In this document: one piece after another, positions 44,107-56,266 of the stretch
Layout of the letters: every line of letters starts with the position of its first letter
Numbering within the stretch: the stretch's first letter is position 1
Source of the DNA: Pectobacterium punjabense
GTDB taxonomy: Bacteria > Pseudomonadota > Gammaproteobacteria > Enterobacterales > Enterobacteriaceae
Direction of reading: 5' to 3'
NCBI RefSeq assembly: GCF_012427845.1
Contig: NZ_CP038498.1
Location: 1,984,001 to 2,048,000, forward strand
DNA length: 64,000 nucleotides
Notes under the pieces: generated by a model
Told to the model about the DNA's origin: nothing
The model's input: only the letters and a program-made list of their open reading frames with translations
Databases searched by the model: none
Made by a program: the position numbers and the translations under genes

Positions 44107-47100
44107 TTGAGCCAGGAATATACAGAAGATAAAGACGTTACCCTGAAAAAACTCAGTGGAACACGTCGTTTGCTTGAAGCGATTTTAATCGTTGTGGCAC
44201 TTTTTGCGGTTTATCTCAGTGCCGCATTGCTCAGTTTCAGCCCTTCCGATCCCAGTTGGTCGCAAACTGCGTGGCATGAACCTATCCATAACCTTGGCGG
44301 TGTGGCGGGTGCCTGGTTGGCCGATACGCTGTTCTTTATTTTTGGCGTTCTAGCCTATGCTATTCCGCCGATCATGCTATCCCTGTGCTGGGCGGCTTTC
44401 CGTCAGCGTGATAACCATCAATCTATTGAATATTTTACTTTTTCGCTTCGTCTGATTGGAACGTTGGCGCTAATCCTGACTTCTTGTGGTCTGGCTGCGC
44501 TGAACATTGACGATCTCTACTATTTTGCTTCCGGTGGCGTATTGGGAAGCCTGTTGAGCAGCTCAATGATCCCGCGTTTTAACAGCATGGGCGCGACGCT
44601 GGTTCTGTTGTGCGTGTGGGGTGCTGGGCTAACGCTGTTTACTGGCTGGTCATGGCTAACCATTGCCGAAAAAATTGGCGCTGGAGTGTTGGGCTGTCTG
44701 ACGTTCATGTCAAACCGCTCGCGTCGCGATGAAGAGTATCGTGAAGAAAACGATCGTGAAGAGGATGAGAACGATGTGCTTAACCTGCATCACGATGACG
44801 CATCAGATGAGGCGACAACACAACTGCGTGATGACGATGACGTCCTGTTTTCTGCACCTTCTGTTGCTAATGCCGTACACGATACGATGGCAGATCGCAC
44901 GATAGAAGAGGGATCACCTTCAACGGAAAACGTGCCAGCCGCTACACAACCGATACTCTCAGCAGAAAGGCCCGCGGCAGCATTGTCTGACGCACCATTG
45001 TCTGGCTCTGTGTCGCCAATTGTCCCCTCTGAGAGCGACTCGACGCCGACGCTGTATTCGTTTGAGGTTCCTGAATCGCCTATAACGACGCCAGGCCCCC
45101 ATGGCAGTGCGTCTATTCCTTACGGGAATGCTTACGAGAATCATGTTGTACCGCCGATCGTAACGCCATCAGTGATTCAACCGTTTGCTGAGCCAGCACA
45201 ATCTGCACGCGATACCGATTTCAACGCGAATAACACCTTTATGCCAGCGTTTAGTGCTGATGCGGATGAGAACCCGCAGATTAAACGCGGTGTAGGGCCG
45301 GAGCTGCCGCGCCCTAATCCGGTACGGATTCCTACTCGCCGCGAACTGGCGTCATATGGAATAAAACTACCGTCGCAGCGGCTGGCCGAAGAACAAGCAA
45401 GGTTACAGGCTCAGAGCAATAGCGCAGAGACGGAATTGACGAACGACGTGTATCAGGAAGAGACACCGGATGATATCGCCCAGCAAGAAAATGCGTTACA
45501 ACAAGCGTATTTGGAGCAGCAGCGTCAGCGTTATGGCGACGAGTATCCGTTACAGGAAGACGATGAAGACGCACTCCTACAAGCGCAGCTAGCCAGCGAT
45601 TTCGCTGCACAGCAGCAGGCTCGTTATGACGCCCGCGCGTCACAGCCTGATGAGATAACGCCTGTACCGACAGTATCGCCTGCGGGCAGTGAGTCGGTTC
45701 GTCCAACACCCGTGGCACCACATAACGCCTTTTCGTTTTCGCCGTTTAGCGTAGAGAATGAGCGCGAATCTGAACCGCATGTTTTTAGCGAGTCCCCGTA
45801 TTCACCGCCGTCTTATCGCCCAGAACCCGCGCTTCCGCCGATGCATGCTGGTGAAGATGAGGACGACGACGATGAGCACGCTCCGCTGATGTTTGGCCAG
45901 CCTGTGCAACCGCCGTCAGCGCCTGTTGAGGCTGTAAAACAGGAAAATGCGGCGGCGCCAGCGCATCATCCGGCAATGGATGGCCTGATTCATCCGTTCC
46001 TGATGCGTAACGAACAACCGTTGCAGAAGCCAACTACGCCACTGCCAACGTTGGACTTGTTGACCCCTCCACCGGCAAGTGAAGCACCTGTTGATAATTT
46101 CGCGTTGGAACAAACCGCTCGATTGATTGAAGCGCGTCTGGCTGATTTCCGGGTAAAAGCGGATGTCGTTGACCACTCTCCAGGGCCGGTTATCACGCGC
46201 TTTGAACTAGACTTGGCTCCGGGTGTTAAAGCCGCGCGCATTTCGAATCTATCACGCGATTTGGCTCGTTCATTATCGGTTGTCGCGGTGCGTATTGTTG
46301 AAGTGATTCCCGGTAGGCCGTATGTCGGGCTGGAATTGCCGAATGCGCATCGCCAGACCGTTTATCTGCGAGAAGTGCTGGACTGTGACGCGTTCCTGGA
46401 TAATCCTTCGCCGTTGTCGATCGTCTTGGGGAAAGATATCGCGGGTGAACCCGTGGTTGCCGACCTGGCGAAAATGCCGCACTTGTTGGTTGCCGGTACT
46501 ACAGGGTCGGGTAAGTCGGTCGGCGTCAATGCCATGATCATCAGTATGTTGTATAAAGCCACGCCGGAAGACGTGCGCTTTATCATGATCGACCCCAAAA
46601 TGCTTGAGCTCTCGGTGTACGAAGGCATTCCACATTTGCTGACGGAAGTCGTAACCGACATGAAAGATGCCGCAAATGCGTTACGCTGGTGTGTTGGCGA
46701 AATGGAGCGCCGCTACAAGCTGATGTCGGCGCTTGGCGTGCGTAATTTGGCGGGATACAACGAGCGGGTCATGACGGCAAATGCGATGGGACGTCCGATT
46801 CCCGATCCGTTCTGGAAGCCGGGCGACAGTATGGATATGACACCACCAGTGCTCGAAAAGCTGCCATATATTGTCGTCATGGTCGATGAATTTGCCGACC
46901 TGATGATGGCGGTAGGTAAGAAGGTTGAAGAACTGATTGCTCGACTGGCGCAAAAAGCGCGAGCTGCGGGTATTCACCTGGTACTGGCGACGCAACGTCC
47001 TTCAGTTGATGTGATCACCGGGCTTATCAAAGCGAACATTCCGACGCGTATCGCGTTTACTGTTTCCAGCAAGATCGATTCACGGACTATCCTCGATCAA

Positions 47101-47517
47101 GGGGGCGCTGAATCGCTCTTGGGTATGGGGGATATGCTGTATATGGCCCCTAACTCCTCGATTCCCGTCCGCGTGCATGGCGCTTTTGTACGCGATGAGG
47201 AAGTGCATGCCGTGGTCCAAGACTGGAAAGCGCGGGGTCGCCCTCAATATATCGATAATATCGTCAGCGGTGGCGATGATGGAGAAGGTGGAAGCCTCGG
47301 CCTTGATGGCGATGAAGAACTCGATCCACTGTTCGATCAGGCGGTAGAGTTTGTGGTTGATAAGCGCCGCGCATCCATTTCCGGCGTACAGCGTCAGTTC
47401 CGAATTGGCTATAACCGCGCTGCGCGAATTGTTGAGCAAATGGAAGCGCAGGGCATCGTCAGTTCTCCTGGACATAATGGTAACCGTGAGGTACTGGCGC
47501 CACCATCAATGGAATAA
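44107..47517 (+). CDS. ftsK: DNA translocase FtsK
   Basis: FtsK couples septation to chromosome dimer resolution at dif. The 1136-residue protein has four N-terminal membrane helices (about 25-195), a long acidic, proline/glutamine-rich linker (about 200-660), a RecA-like motor with Walker [12 protein letters not shown] (about 795-805) and a winged-helix gamma domain (about 1072-1136) that reads KOPS and contacts XerD. It begins with TTG at 44107 behind GGAGAG. The linker is shorter than in E. coli (1329 residues) and lacks its PQQP tandem repeats. Confidence 0.95.
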   Translation: MSQEYTEDKDVTLKKLSGTRRLLEAILIVVALFAVYLSAALLSFSPSDPSWSQTAWHEPIHNLGGVAGAWLADTLFFIFGVLAYAIPPIMLSLCWAAFRQRDNHQSIEYFTFSLRLIGTLALILTSCGLAALNIDDLYYFASGGVLGSLLSSSMIPRFNSMGATLVLLCVWGAGLTLFTGWSWLTIAEKIGAGVLGCLTFMSNRSRRDEEYREENDREEDENDVLNLHHDDASDEATTQLRDDDDVLFSAPSVANAVHDTMADRTIEEGSPSTENVPAATQPILSAERPAAALSDAPLSGSVSPIVPSESDSTPTLYSFEVPESPITTPGPHGSASIPYGNAYENHVVPPIVTPSVIQPFAEPAQSARDTDFNANNTFMPAFSADADENPQIKRGVGPELPRPNPVRIPTRRELASYGIKLPSQRLAEEQARLQAQSNSAETELTNDVYQEETPDDIAQQENALQQAYLEQQRQRYGDEYPLQEDDEDALLQAQLASDFAAQQQARYDARASQPDEITPVPTVSPAGSESVRPTPVAPHNAFSFSPFSVENERESEPHVFSESPYSPPSYRPEPALPPMHAGEDEDDDDEHAPLMFGQPVQPPSAPVEAVKQENAAAPAHHPAMDGLIHPFLMRNEQPLQKPTTPLPTLDLLTPPPASEAPVDNFALEQTARLIEARLADFRVKADVVDHSPGPVITRFELDLAPGVKAARISNLSRDLARSLSVVAVRIVEVIPGRPYVGLELPNAHRQTVYLREVLDCDAFLDNPSPLSIVLGKDIAGEPVVADLAKMPHLLVAGTTGSGKSVGVNAMIISMLYKATPEDVRFIMIDPKMLELSVYEGIPHLLTEVVTDMKDAANALRWCVGEMERRYKLMSALGVRNLAGYNERVMTANAMGRPIPDPFWKPGDSMDMTPPVLEKLPYIVVMVDEFADLMMAVGKKVEELIARLAQKARAAGIHLVLATQRPSVDVITGLIKANIPTRIAFTVSSKIDSRTILDQGGAESLLGMGDMLYMAPNSSIPVRVHGAFVRDEEVHAVVQDWKARGRPQYIDNIVSGGDDGEGGSLGLDGDEELDPLFDQAVEFVVDKRRASISGVQRQFRIGYNRAARIVEQMEAQGIVSSPGHNGNREVLAPPSME

Positions 47518-47546
47518 CAACGCGGTATCCGTTGACATCACTCCAT

Positions 47547-47574
47547 CATAAGGGCTGCGTGTGCAGCCCTTATG
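47547..47574 (+). terminator. Hairpin downstream of ftsK
   Basis: CATAAGGGCTGC/GCAGCCCTTATG (47547-47558 with 47563-47574) is a perfect 12-bp stem with a GTGT loop but lacks a T-run, so its terminator role is uncertain. Confidence 0.5.
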
Positions 47575-47765
47575 CAAAGAAGCGTAAAAGCGCTAATAAG
47601 CAGATAATTCACCTATCACTGTCCGAGTGGGTTCAGATAACATAGATTCATAAATCACAGTGCCTCACAAGTAACCGTGATCTACAAAGAACATCGACGC
47701 AACATTAAGCGTTTGGCCTTGATAGACAAGGCCTGTTATATCAGGAAATTCAAAGGATTATGCGT

Positions 47766-48377
47766 ATGAAAAAGTGGTTAGCTATCAGTTGCCTGATTAC
47801 GGGAATGACGTCAACCGCTGTCTATGCGGACGCAGCAAAAGATTTGCAGGGGCGCCTTAATAAAGTAAACAGTTTCCACGCAAACTTCAGCCAGACCGTC
47901 ACCAGCGCGGATGGCGCAGCGGTGCAGGAAGGAGAAGGTGAACTGTGGTTAAAACGCCCTAACTTATTTAACTGGAAAACAACATCACCCGATGAAAGTG
48001 CATTGATCTCTGATGGAAAAACACTCTGGTTTTACAATCCGTTTGTTGAGCAGGTCACGGCAACCTGGTTGAAAGATGCAACAGGCAACACGCCGTTCAT
48101 CCTCATTACGCGTAACGATACCAGCGACTGGGATAAATACGATGTGCTTCAGAAAGGCGATAATTTCGAACTTACGCCGAAGTCAGCCAGCGGCAATCTA
48201 AAGCAGTTCGCGATTAATGTGACGACAAACGGCACGATCAAACAATTTACCGCGACGGAACAAGATGGGCAACGCAGTACCTATGTGCTGAAAAATCAGC
48301 AAAACGGCGCTGTTAATGCCGCTCGGTTTACGTTTACGCCACCGAAAGGCGTCACGCTGGACGATCAGCGTCAGTGA
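47766..48377 (+). CDS. lolA: Outer-membrane lipoprotein carrier protein LolA
   Basis: LolA ferries lipoproteins across the periplasm from LolCDE to LolB. The 203-residue precursor has a signal peptide ending at VYA (residue about 19-21) and the blocks [19 protein letters not shown] and [27 protein letters not shown]. The ATG at 47766 is preferred over the ATG at 47760 because GGATT is then at a workable distance. rarA begins 7 bases after its stop. Confidence 0.94.
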   Translation: MKKWLAISCLITGMTSTAVYADAAKDLQGRLNKVNSFHANFSQTVTSADGAAVQEGEGELWLKRPNLFNWKTTSPDESALISDGKTLWFYNPFVEQVTATWLKDATGNTPFILITRNDTSDWDKYDVLQKGDNFELTPKSASGNLKQFAINVTTNGTIKQFTATEQDGQRSTYVLKNQQNGAVNAARFTFTPPKGVTLDDQRQ

Positions 48378-48384
48378 GGCCAGC

Positions 48385-49728
48385 GTGAGTAACCTGTCAC
48401 TTGATTTTTCCCATAATGAATTCCAACCGCTGGCCGCGCGTATGCGGCCAGCAACATTGGCGCAGTATATCGGTCAACAGCACCTGTTAGGTGTTGGTAA
48501 ACCACTGCCACGAGCCATTGAGGCAGGGCAGTTGCACTCAATGATTCTTTGGGGGCCGCCAGGAACGGGAAAAACGACGCTGGCAGAATTAATTGGGCAT
48601 TACGGGCAGGCGGATGTCGAGCGTATTTCTGCCGTAACGTCCGGCATCAAAGAAATTCGTGAAGCGATTGAACGCGCTCGGCAAAATCGTAATGCGGGTC
48701 GCCGCACTATCCTGTTTGTCGATGAAGTTCATCGTTTCAACAAAAGCCAGCAGGATGCGTTTCTGCCACATATCGAAGATGGAACGATCACCTTCATTGG
48801 CGCGACAACGGAAAACCCTTCTTTTGAACTCAATTCTGCCTTGTTATCGCGCGCCCGCGTCTATCTGCTAAAAGCATTAACGGCAGAAGATATCGAACAG
48901 GTGTTATTACAGGCGATGAGTGACCGCGAGCGCGGATATGGTGAGCAGAATATTCAGCTGCCTGCTGAAACGGGTCGAATGCTGGCAGAGTTGGTCAATG
49001 GGGATGCCCGACGTGCGCTGAATAGTCTGGAAATGATGGCGGACATGGCAGAGATTGATGCGCAGGGTATGCGTGTCCTGACGCCGGCTCTCCTCAATGA
49101 AATCGCAGGTGAACGCAGTGCCCGTTTTGATAACAAGGGCGATCGCTATTACGACCTGATTTCGGCTTTGCATAAATCGGTGAGAGGCTCTGCGCCGGAT
49201 GCGGCACTTTATTGGTACGCGCGAATCATTACCGCTGGCGGCGATCCGTTGTATGTTGCACGACGACTGTTGGCGATTGCTTCTGAAGATGTCGGCAATG
49301 CCGATCCGCGTGCGATGCAAGTGGCGATCTCTGCCTGGGATTGTTTCACCCGCGTTGGCCCGGCAGAGGGGGAGCGTGCGATTGCACAGGCTATCGTTTA
49401 TCTGGCCTGCGCCCCTAAAAGTAACGCGGTATACAGCGCTTTCAAAGCGGCAATGCAGGATGCTCGCGATAAACCTGACTATGATATCCCCGAACATTTG
49501 CGCAATGCACCGACTCGGCTGATGAAAGAAATGGGTTTAGGGGCAGAGTATCGATACGCGCACAATGAACCTAATGCCTATGCGGCGGGTGAGAGCTACT
49601 TTCCGCCTGAAATGGCGGATACGCACTATTATGCGCCTACCTCGCGCGGCCTTGAGGGCAAAATTGGTGAAAAGCTCGCCTGGCTTGCGACTCAGGATCA
49701 AAATAGCCCGACAAAACGCTACCGTTGA
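48385..49728 (+). CDS. rarA: Replication-associated recombination protein RarA (MgsA)
   Basis: RarA is a clamp-loader-like AAA+ ATPase acting at stalled replication forks. The 447-residue protein, same length as E. coli, has Walker [10 protein letters not shown], Walker [22 protein letters not shown], sensor block [22 protein letters not shown] and the C-terminal tetramerisation domain. The GTG at 48385 (VSNLSLDFS) is used, with GAGG six bases upstream; the frame extends upstream into lolA without support. Confidence 0.94.
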   Translation: MSNLSLDFSHNEFQPLAARMRPATLAQYIGQQHLLGVGKPLPRAIEAGQLHSMILWGPPGTGKTTLAELIGHYGQADVERISAVTSGIKEIREAIERARQNRNAGRRTILFVDEVHRFNKSQQDAFLPHIEDGTITFIGATTENPSFELNSALLSRARVYLLKALTAEDIEQVLLQAMSDRERGYGEQNIQLPAETGRMLAELVNGDARRALNSLEMMADMAEIDAQGMRVLTPALLNEIAGERSARFDNKGDRYYDLISALHKSVRGSAPDAALYWYARIITAGGDPLYVARRLLAIASEDVGNADPRAMQVAISAWDCFTRVGPAEGERAIAQAIVYLACAPKSNAVYSAFKAAMQDARDKPDYDIPEHLRNAPTRLMKEMGLGAEYRYAHNEPNAYAAGESYFPPEMADTHYYAPTSRGLEGKIGEKLAWLATQDQNSPTKRYR

Positions 49729-49781
49729 ACTAAGCGTTGCGGTAAGGTTATCAAGGTATTTTCTGAAGCTGGCGCGCCTAG

Positions 49782-51128
<1,347 letters not shown>

Positions 51129-51142
51129 TCGCCGATGACCTG

Positions 51143-51173
51143 AAAAAAGCGCCCGTTTAAAGGCGCTTTTTTT
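51143..51173 (+). terminator. Rho-independent terminator of serS
   Basis: AAAAAAGCGCC/GGCGCTTTTTT (51143-51153 with 51162-51172) has an 8-base loop and ends in a run of seven Ts. Confidence 0.92.
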
Positions 51174-51448
51174 ACGCCTCCGGTTCGGTAATATTTTTTC
51201 ATCGTAAAAATAGCTTCTCTATCTTAAACAACCTGTACGACTTAATTTTAAAGTTAAAACTGATTTAAAATCAATTGAGTAGATTCTTTCTGTTTTCAAG
51301 CGTAGCGGTATTCCTGTGGGCGTTGATGAATACTTTCAATCCATAATTTGGGAAAGGACTTTTAGCACTTTTTGCCCGGATTGACTTTTATATACGCAGT
51401 GTCATGATGCGCTCACTCTTCTCCGGTTGTTTGGTTATCCACTTCGCT

Positions 51449-52603
51449 ATGTCTGCTTATTCCCGCCCAGTGCTGTTATTGCTCTGCGGACTTTTGCTGC
51501 TGACGGTTTGTATTGCGGTATTAAATACTTTAGTTCCACTTTGGTTAAGTTATCAGGCTCTGCCCGTCTGGCAGGTGGGCCTGGTTGGTTCATCCTATTT
51601 CGGTGGCAATCTGGTTGGAACGCTATTAGCCGGTAAATTAATCAAACTTTATGGGTTTAACCGCAGCTATTATCTCGCAGCTTTATTATTTGGCGTTGCG
51701 ATTGTCGGGCTTGGTATTTCTACGGATATTGGCAACTGGTTATTCTGGCGTTTTCTTGCTGGGATAGGCTGTGCATTGATCTGGGTTGTGGTCGAAAGTG
51801 CCTTGCTGTGTAGCGGAACATCGACGCAGAGGGGTCAACTGCTGGCTGCTTATATGATCGCTTATTACCTTGGTAGTGTGATTGGGCAACTGCTGCTTGG
51901 TGTATTGCCTACGTCATTATTGAGCGTGCTGCCGTGGATGGCTGCATTAGTTATTTTAGCCGTATTGCCATTGCTGTTTACTCATCTCCCGACTCCACCA
52001 GAACAGCACGAAAAACCTGTCAATATGTGGAAAATGCTGACATATCGCAGTGCGCGTTTAGGCGTACACGGCTGTATTATTTCCGGCGCAATTCTAGGTT
52101 CGTTGTATGGCTTGATGCCGCTGTACCTCTCCCATCAGGGAATGAATGATGCGCAGGTTGGATACTGGATGGCGCTGTTGATCAGCTCAGGTATCATCGG
52201 CCAATGGCCTATTGGGCGCATGGCGGATCGTTATGGCCGATTGTTGGTTCTTCGGGTGCTGGTTTTTGTGGTGATTATCGGTTGTATTGCCATGCTAAGT
52301 ATCAGCCACTATGCCATGGCTCCGTCACTGTTCCTGCTGGGATGCGCAGGATTTACGCTGTACCCCGTTGCTATGTCGTGGGCATGTGAAAAAGTGAGCC
52401 CTGATGAACTTGTGGCAATGAATCAAGCGTTGCTCCTCAGCTACACGCTTGGCAGCCTTTGTGGGCCAAGCGTTGCTGCGGTATTGATGCAGAGTTACTC
52501 CGATCGATTGCTGTTTGTACTGATCGCGGTCATTGCTATGATCTACTTGATGCTGTTGCTCAGAAAAGTCAACCACCATCCAACGCCATTAGCTGCCGCC
52601 TGA
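51449..52603 (+). CDS. ycaD: MFS transporter YcaD
   Basis: The 384-residue major-facilitator transporter has twelve membrane segments and matches E. coli YcaD (382 residues), with [40 protein letters not shown] and [15 protein letters not shown]. The substrate is unknown. The ATG at 51449 fits the family start; ATGs at 51404/51407 would add 14-15 residues. Neither has a clear ribosome-binding site. Its end overlaps the convergent LysR gene by 15 bases. dmsABC and ycaC, between serS and ycaD in E. coli, are absent. Confidence 0.88.
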   Translation: MSAYSRPVLLLLCGLLLLTVCIAVLNTLVPLWLSYQALPVWQVGLVGSSYFGGNLVGTLLAGKLIKLYGFNRSYYLAALLFGVAIVGLGISTDIGNWLFWRFLAGIGCALIWVVVESALLCSGTSTQRGQLLAAYMIAYYLGSVIGQLLLGVLPTSLLSVLPWMAALVILAVLPLLFTHLPTPPEQHEKPVNMWKMLTYRSARLGVHGCIISGAILGSLYGLMPLYLSHQGMNDAQVGYWMALLISSGIIGQWPIGRMADRYGRLLVLRVLVFVVIIGCIAMLSISHYAMAPSLFLLGCAGFTLYPVAMSWACEKVSPDELVAMNQALLLSYTLGSLCGPSVAAVLMQSYSDRLLFVLIAVIAMIYLMLLLRKVNHHPTPLAAA

Positions 52604-53530
52604 GTTAGCGGTTTCGAGGCTGGCTAGTGAACTTTGTCCTGCTTCGACCATGTTATTCCATAGCGCTTCGGCTACTGGGCTAAGGCGCTGTTTTGCGTTT
52701 CGCACCAGATAAAATATGCTGGTTAGCCCGAGTTTTTCTGGTGAAATGGCTGTAAGCTGCCCATTTTCAACCCATTTGGCTGCGTAGTGGTCGGGAAGAA
52801 AACCAACATGTGTGCCCGCTAACAAGAGTAATAAACTGCCTTCTACGTTCCATGCTGTATTTTGCAGACCTTTCTTTGCTACTGGGCCTAGCTGTTTACT
52901 AATTTCGTGCAGTGCGTGGCCGCCAATCAGTAATCTGTTCGGATTAAGTGTCCCATCTTGCCACTCTTGTTCTATCCTTGCCGCATTTTCCGACGCGGAA
53001 TAAAAATAGCTTTTCTCGACAAAAACAGGTTGGAAATAGATATCTGCTGGAACATCATCCGGCAAGACGCTAAGAATAATATCGATATGCCCATTTTTTA
53101 AACGTTCCATCAGCGGGGTGTAATCACCTATTTCCAACTCAACGGCGACGTCAGGGCTCTGAATGTACAACTGCCCAATCGCGTTGGAGATAACTTTAGC
53201 TGGGTGAGTGACGGTGTTATCCAGGCAACCAATGCGAGCTTCGCCAATGAGTTGATGTTTTATCCTGGCTAATCTATTTGCAAAATCATCCAATGTAGCA
53301 ATAACGGATTTGGCTTCCTGATAGACGACCTCGCCTTCCGTTGTGAGAGCAAATCCTCCACGTCCACGTTCACACAAAACAAGCCCAAGCGTGTCTTCAA
53401 GGCGAGACAAGTAGTGGCTAAGGACTGGCTGGCTTAAACCCGTTGCCACCTGTGCATTAGTAATCCCTTGCTTTTCAACGATTTTACAAAAAAGTTTTAA
53501 CCAGCGAATCTCCAGCTTATCTAAGCGCAT
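52589..53530 (-). CDS. LysR-family transcriptional regulator of the adjacent cassette
   Basis: The 313-residue protein has an N-terminal winged helix-turn-helix (about 8-65, with [43 protein letters not shown]) and a C-terminal LysR substrate-binding domain (about 93-300). AAGGAAATG lies before its ATG. It is divergent from the permease-DUF917-HyuA operon across 274 bases containing repeated CACATCA half-sites, so it probably controls that operon with the permease substrate or a derivative as inducer. This control is inference. Confidence 0.88.
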   Translation of the reverse strand: MRLDKLEIRWLKLFCKIVEKQGITNAQVATGLSQPVLSHYLSRLEDTLGLVLCERGRGGFALTTEGEVVYQEAKSVIATLDDFANRLARIKHQLIGEARIGCLDNTVTHPAKVISNAIGQLYIQSPDVAVELEIGDYTPLMERLKNGHIDIILSVLPDDVPADIYFQPVFVEKSYFYSASENAARIEQEWQDGTLNPNRLLIGGHALHEISKQLGPVAKKGLQNTAWNVEGSLLLLLAGTHVGFLPDHYAAKWVENGQLTAISPEKLGLTSIFYLVRNAKQRLSPVAEALWNNMVEAGQSSLASLETANSGGS

Positions 53531-53622
53531 AGCATTTCCTTCGCATACATTACATATCTGAATGTTAACATCAAAATATATCTGTATTAATCGATATGAA
53601 ACCCATTTATCTTGTTGTCACG

Positions 53623-53675
53623 CCACATCATTGATGTGGTCGCCACAAAAAAGTGTGGTTTTATGCGTCACATCA
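53623..53675. promoter_or_regulatory. Array of CACATCA half-sites in the LysR/permease divergent promoter
   Basis: CCACATCA-T-TGATGTGG (53623-53639) is a perfect palindrome. It is followed by CCACA-N6-TGTGG (53643-53658) and another CACATCA (53669-53675). All lie midway between the divergent LysR gene and permease. This fits a LysR-type operator cluster. Confidence 0.6.
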
Positions 53676-53804
53676 GGGTCTCTTATAAGCATAATGGTGT
53701 TGTTAGCTTGCTGGCGACACCATTGTTCTATACGTCGTCAGACAACCTCTATAAAATATCAGAACGCTAAAATAATTATTTGCTGTTTATTTGATGGAGG
53801 GGTT

Positions 53805-55109
53805 ATGTCTCAAGGGAATGCTGTGCCTGAAAAACAACCACAGGGTCGGCAAATCTATGATTACGAATATGAACCTGTGCCTGCCGAAGCCAGAAAAAGT
53901 TGGTATGTCATTGCCTTAATATGGCTGGCAATGGGAATTGATATATCGGGTCTTTTCCTCGGTGCTTTCTTAAGTGGCGGGTTACCTTTTTCTCATGCCG
54001 TCAGTGCCACACTTATCGGATCTGCCTTTTTAGGCGTGCTGGCAGCATTATGTGCTAATGTCGGCTACGGCAGTGGATTATCAACAACCTTACTCAGTAT
54101 TTCCGTTTTTGGACGCCTTGGTGGAAAAATCATCGGTGTTTTCTCCGCTGTCTCATTGATTGGTTGGTTTGCCTTTCAACTCGATTTCTTTGGTGTAATG
54201 CTGCAAAAGGCACTCCTACATTATCAATTTGAACCAGGTCGTTTTCTTATTTTAGTCTTTGGTATGGTGCTAATGACCTCTACTGCTATTTGGGGAGTCA
54301 GGGCATTGGGGAAACTGAGTATATTCAGTGTCCCGCTCATGTTGATATTGATAATTACAGGTCTGGTTCTGGCGGCCAATAACCACCCTGAAATACCTAT
54401 TCCGATAATTAAAGCGCCAATTAGCATGGGGAGCGCGATTTCCTATGTTGTCTCTATCTGGATAGTCTCGGCAGTAATGTCGCCGGATATTGCTCGCTAT
54501 GCTAAAACTCGTAAAGATGCGCTTCTTGGTGCAGGGCTAGGCTTCTTTTTAGGTAATAGTTCAACGATAGTCGTTGCATTAATTCTGACTCACTTGGTGG
54601 GTACAGAGGATTTGGTGGAAGTGTTCTTCAGTATTGGTTTGGGTATGTCCGCTATTGTGGTGCTTATTTTTGCTCAGTGGACCACAAACAGTACTAACCT
54701 TGTTTCTGCATCACTGGGATTATCCGTTGTTATTCGAGCGCTATCACGGCCAACATTGGTTGTGTTAATGGCTATTGTTGGGTTGCTGTTAGCGTATAAC
54801 GGCATGATTAATAATTTTACTCAATTCTTGTCATTGCTCGGCGTATTGATTTCCCCTATCGCGGGTGTCTATCTTGTCGAATATTATTTTATTAAGTCCT
54901 CGCGCTTGCAGAAAAATGTATCAGAAGCATCATTCTTGAATGTGGCGGCGGCTATATCTTGGTCACTTGGCAGTATTGTGAGCCTGTTAACCTCCCCAGA
55001 TTTTTTCGATTTATTTACGATAAGCTCAATCTCTGCCTTGGATGGCGTAATTGTGAGTATGGTGATTTATATCGGCATACATAAAATTTTTCCTCAATTG
55101 GCAGATTGA
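53805..55109 (+). CDS. NCS1-family (CodB-like) cytosine/purine/hydantoin permease
   Basis: The 434-residue inner-membrane transporter has about twelve hydrophobic segments and the N-terminal approach of NCS1 permeases (YEPVPAEARKSWYVIALIWLAMGIDISG), close to CodB. The ATG at 53805 has an excellent GGAGGGG; the frame extends upstream to 53562 but that stretch overlaps the regulatory array and is not protein-like. NCS1 members import cytosine, allantoin, hydantoins or related ring compounds; the substrate here is not known. It is followed after 37 bases by a DUF917 gene. Confidence 0.88.
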   Translation: MSQGNAVPEKQPQGRQIYDYEYEPVPAEARKSWYVIALIWLAMGIDISGLFLGAFLSGGLPFSHAVSATLIGSAFLGVLAALCANVGYGSGLSTTLLSISVFGRLGGKIIGVFSAVSLIGWFAFQLDFFGVMLQKALLHYQFEPGRFLILVFGMVLMTSTAIWGVRALGKLSIFSVPLMLILIITGLVLAANNHPEIPIPIIKAPISMGSAISYVVSIWIVSAVMSPDIARYAKTRKDALLGAGLGFFLGNSSTIVVALILTHLVGTEDLVEVFFSIGLGMSAIVVLIFAQWTTNSTNLVSASLGLSVVIRALSRPTLVVLMAIVGLLLAYNGMINNFTQFLSLLGVLISPIAGVYLVEYYFIKSSRLQKNVSEASFLNVAAAISWSLGSIVSLLTSPDFFDLFTISSISALDGVIVSMVIYIGIHKIFPQLAD

Positions 55110-55146
55110 ACGTGTTACGCAGATAACACGAGATCTTGGATAGGGT

Positions 55147-56256
55147 ATGTCTCGTTATATTAATGAACAAGCAATTGATGATATAGCACTAGGGGCTGCT
55201 GTTCTTGGTACTGGAGGCGGCGGCGATCCGTATGTCGGTTCCTTAATGGCAAAATATGCATTAAAGACGGCGACGACAGTATCTATATTCAGTTTAGATG
55301 AAATCAACGATGACGATGTGTTTGTGCCTTGTAGCATGATAGGTGCAACGACGGTTGTTGTAGAAAAAATAATGTCAGCGAACCAATTTGTTCAGGCATT
55401 TGATGCGATGGAGAAGGTACTTGAGCGACCTATATCCGCAACATTTCCAATCGAGGTTGGCGGCATTAACTCGCTAATGCCGTTTGTCGTTGCGGCTAAA
55501 AAAGGGCTGCCGGTTATTGATTGTGACGCAATGGGGAGAGCCTTCCCCGAAGCACAGATGGTGACCTTTTTCCTTGATGGTTTACCTTCGGCACCCAATA
55601 CGCTGGCTGACGAGAAAGGTAACTCGGTTATCCTTAATCCGATTGATGGTGTGTGGTCTGAACGGTTAGCCAGAGCCATTACAGAACAGATGGGGGCCGC
55701 CTGTGCGATGTGTGATTATCCGCTCCGTGGGCACGAACTAAAGCGTAGCGCGATTAAAGGGACGCTGACACTAGCGCAGAATATCGGGAAAACATTGCGG
55801 GAGTCTCATCAGTCGGGTAGCCATCCGGTACAGTCTCTGCTCACCGTGTTGAATGGTCATATCGTTGCATCAGGAAAGATTGTTGATGTTGCTCGGCGCA
55901 CAACCGGCGGCTTTGCTCGAGGTAAAGTAGTGCTGGATGGCATGGGGAGCGACAAAGGCGAATCGTTTACGGTGCTTTTCCAGAATGAGCTCTTGCTGGC
56001 TTATCGTTCTTCACAGACGGCAGAACCTACGCAGGATAATCTGCTGGCCGTCGTGCCTGATTTAATCTCCATAGTAGATAGTGAAACCGGACGTCCGATC
56101 ATCACGGAACATTTACGTTATGGGCAACGAGTCGATGTTATTGCCTATCCGTGCAATGACAAATGGCGAACGACGAAAGGGATTGACGTTGCGGGGCCGG
56201 GGTATTTTGGTTATCCGGTGCAGTATGTGCCGATAGAACAGCTTGCAAATCGCTGA
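55147..56256 (+). CDS. DUF917 family protein (S-methyl-thiohydantoin desulfurase-like)
   Basis: The 369-residue protein begins INEQAIDDIALGAAVLGTGGGGDPYVG, the glycine-rich signature of DUF917, and continues with GAPTVV-like GATTVVVEK, PIEVGGINSLMPF, PVIDCDAMGRAFPE and GLD/GID VAGPGYFGYPVQY. Family members commonly neighbour hydantoinase/oxoprolinase genes and some are annotated as S-methyl-thiohydantoin desulfurase; the reaction here is not established. It is the middle gene of the cassette, 10 bases before the HyuA-like gene. Confidence 0.85.
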   Translation: MSRYINEQAIDDIALGAAVLGTGGGGDPYVGSLMAKYALKTATTVSIFSLDEINDDDVFVPCSMIGATTVVVEKIMSANQFVQAFDAMEKVLERPISATFPIEVGGINSLMPFVVAAKKGLPVIDCDAMGRAFPEAQMVTFFLDGLPSAPNTLADEKGNSVILNPIDGVWSERLARAITEQMGAACAMCDYPLRGHELKRSAIKGTLTLAQNIGKTLRESHQSGSHPVQSLLTVLNGHIVASGKIVDVARRTTGGFARGKVVLDGMGSDKGESFTVLFQNELLLAYRSSQTAEPTQDNLLAVVPDLISIVDSETGRPIITEHLRYGQRVDVIAYPCNDKWRTTKGIDVAGPGYFGYPVQYVPIEQLANR

Positions 56257-56266
56257 GGCTTTCCCG

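Noticed and set aside
51261..51273. TGATTT-A-AAATCA inverted repeat upstream of ycaD as an FNR site
   Set aside because: Spacing between half-sites does not match TTGAT-N4-ATCAA, and the region is generally A+T-rich, so chance symmetry is likely.
53562..53804. 81-codon N-terminal extension of the NCS1 permease
   Set aside because: The stretch is cysteine-rich and unlike the family, overlaps the inverted-repeat promoter array, and the ATG at 53805 has a strong ribosome-binding site.
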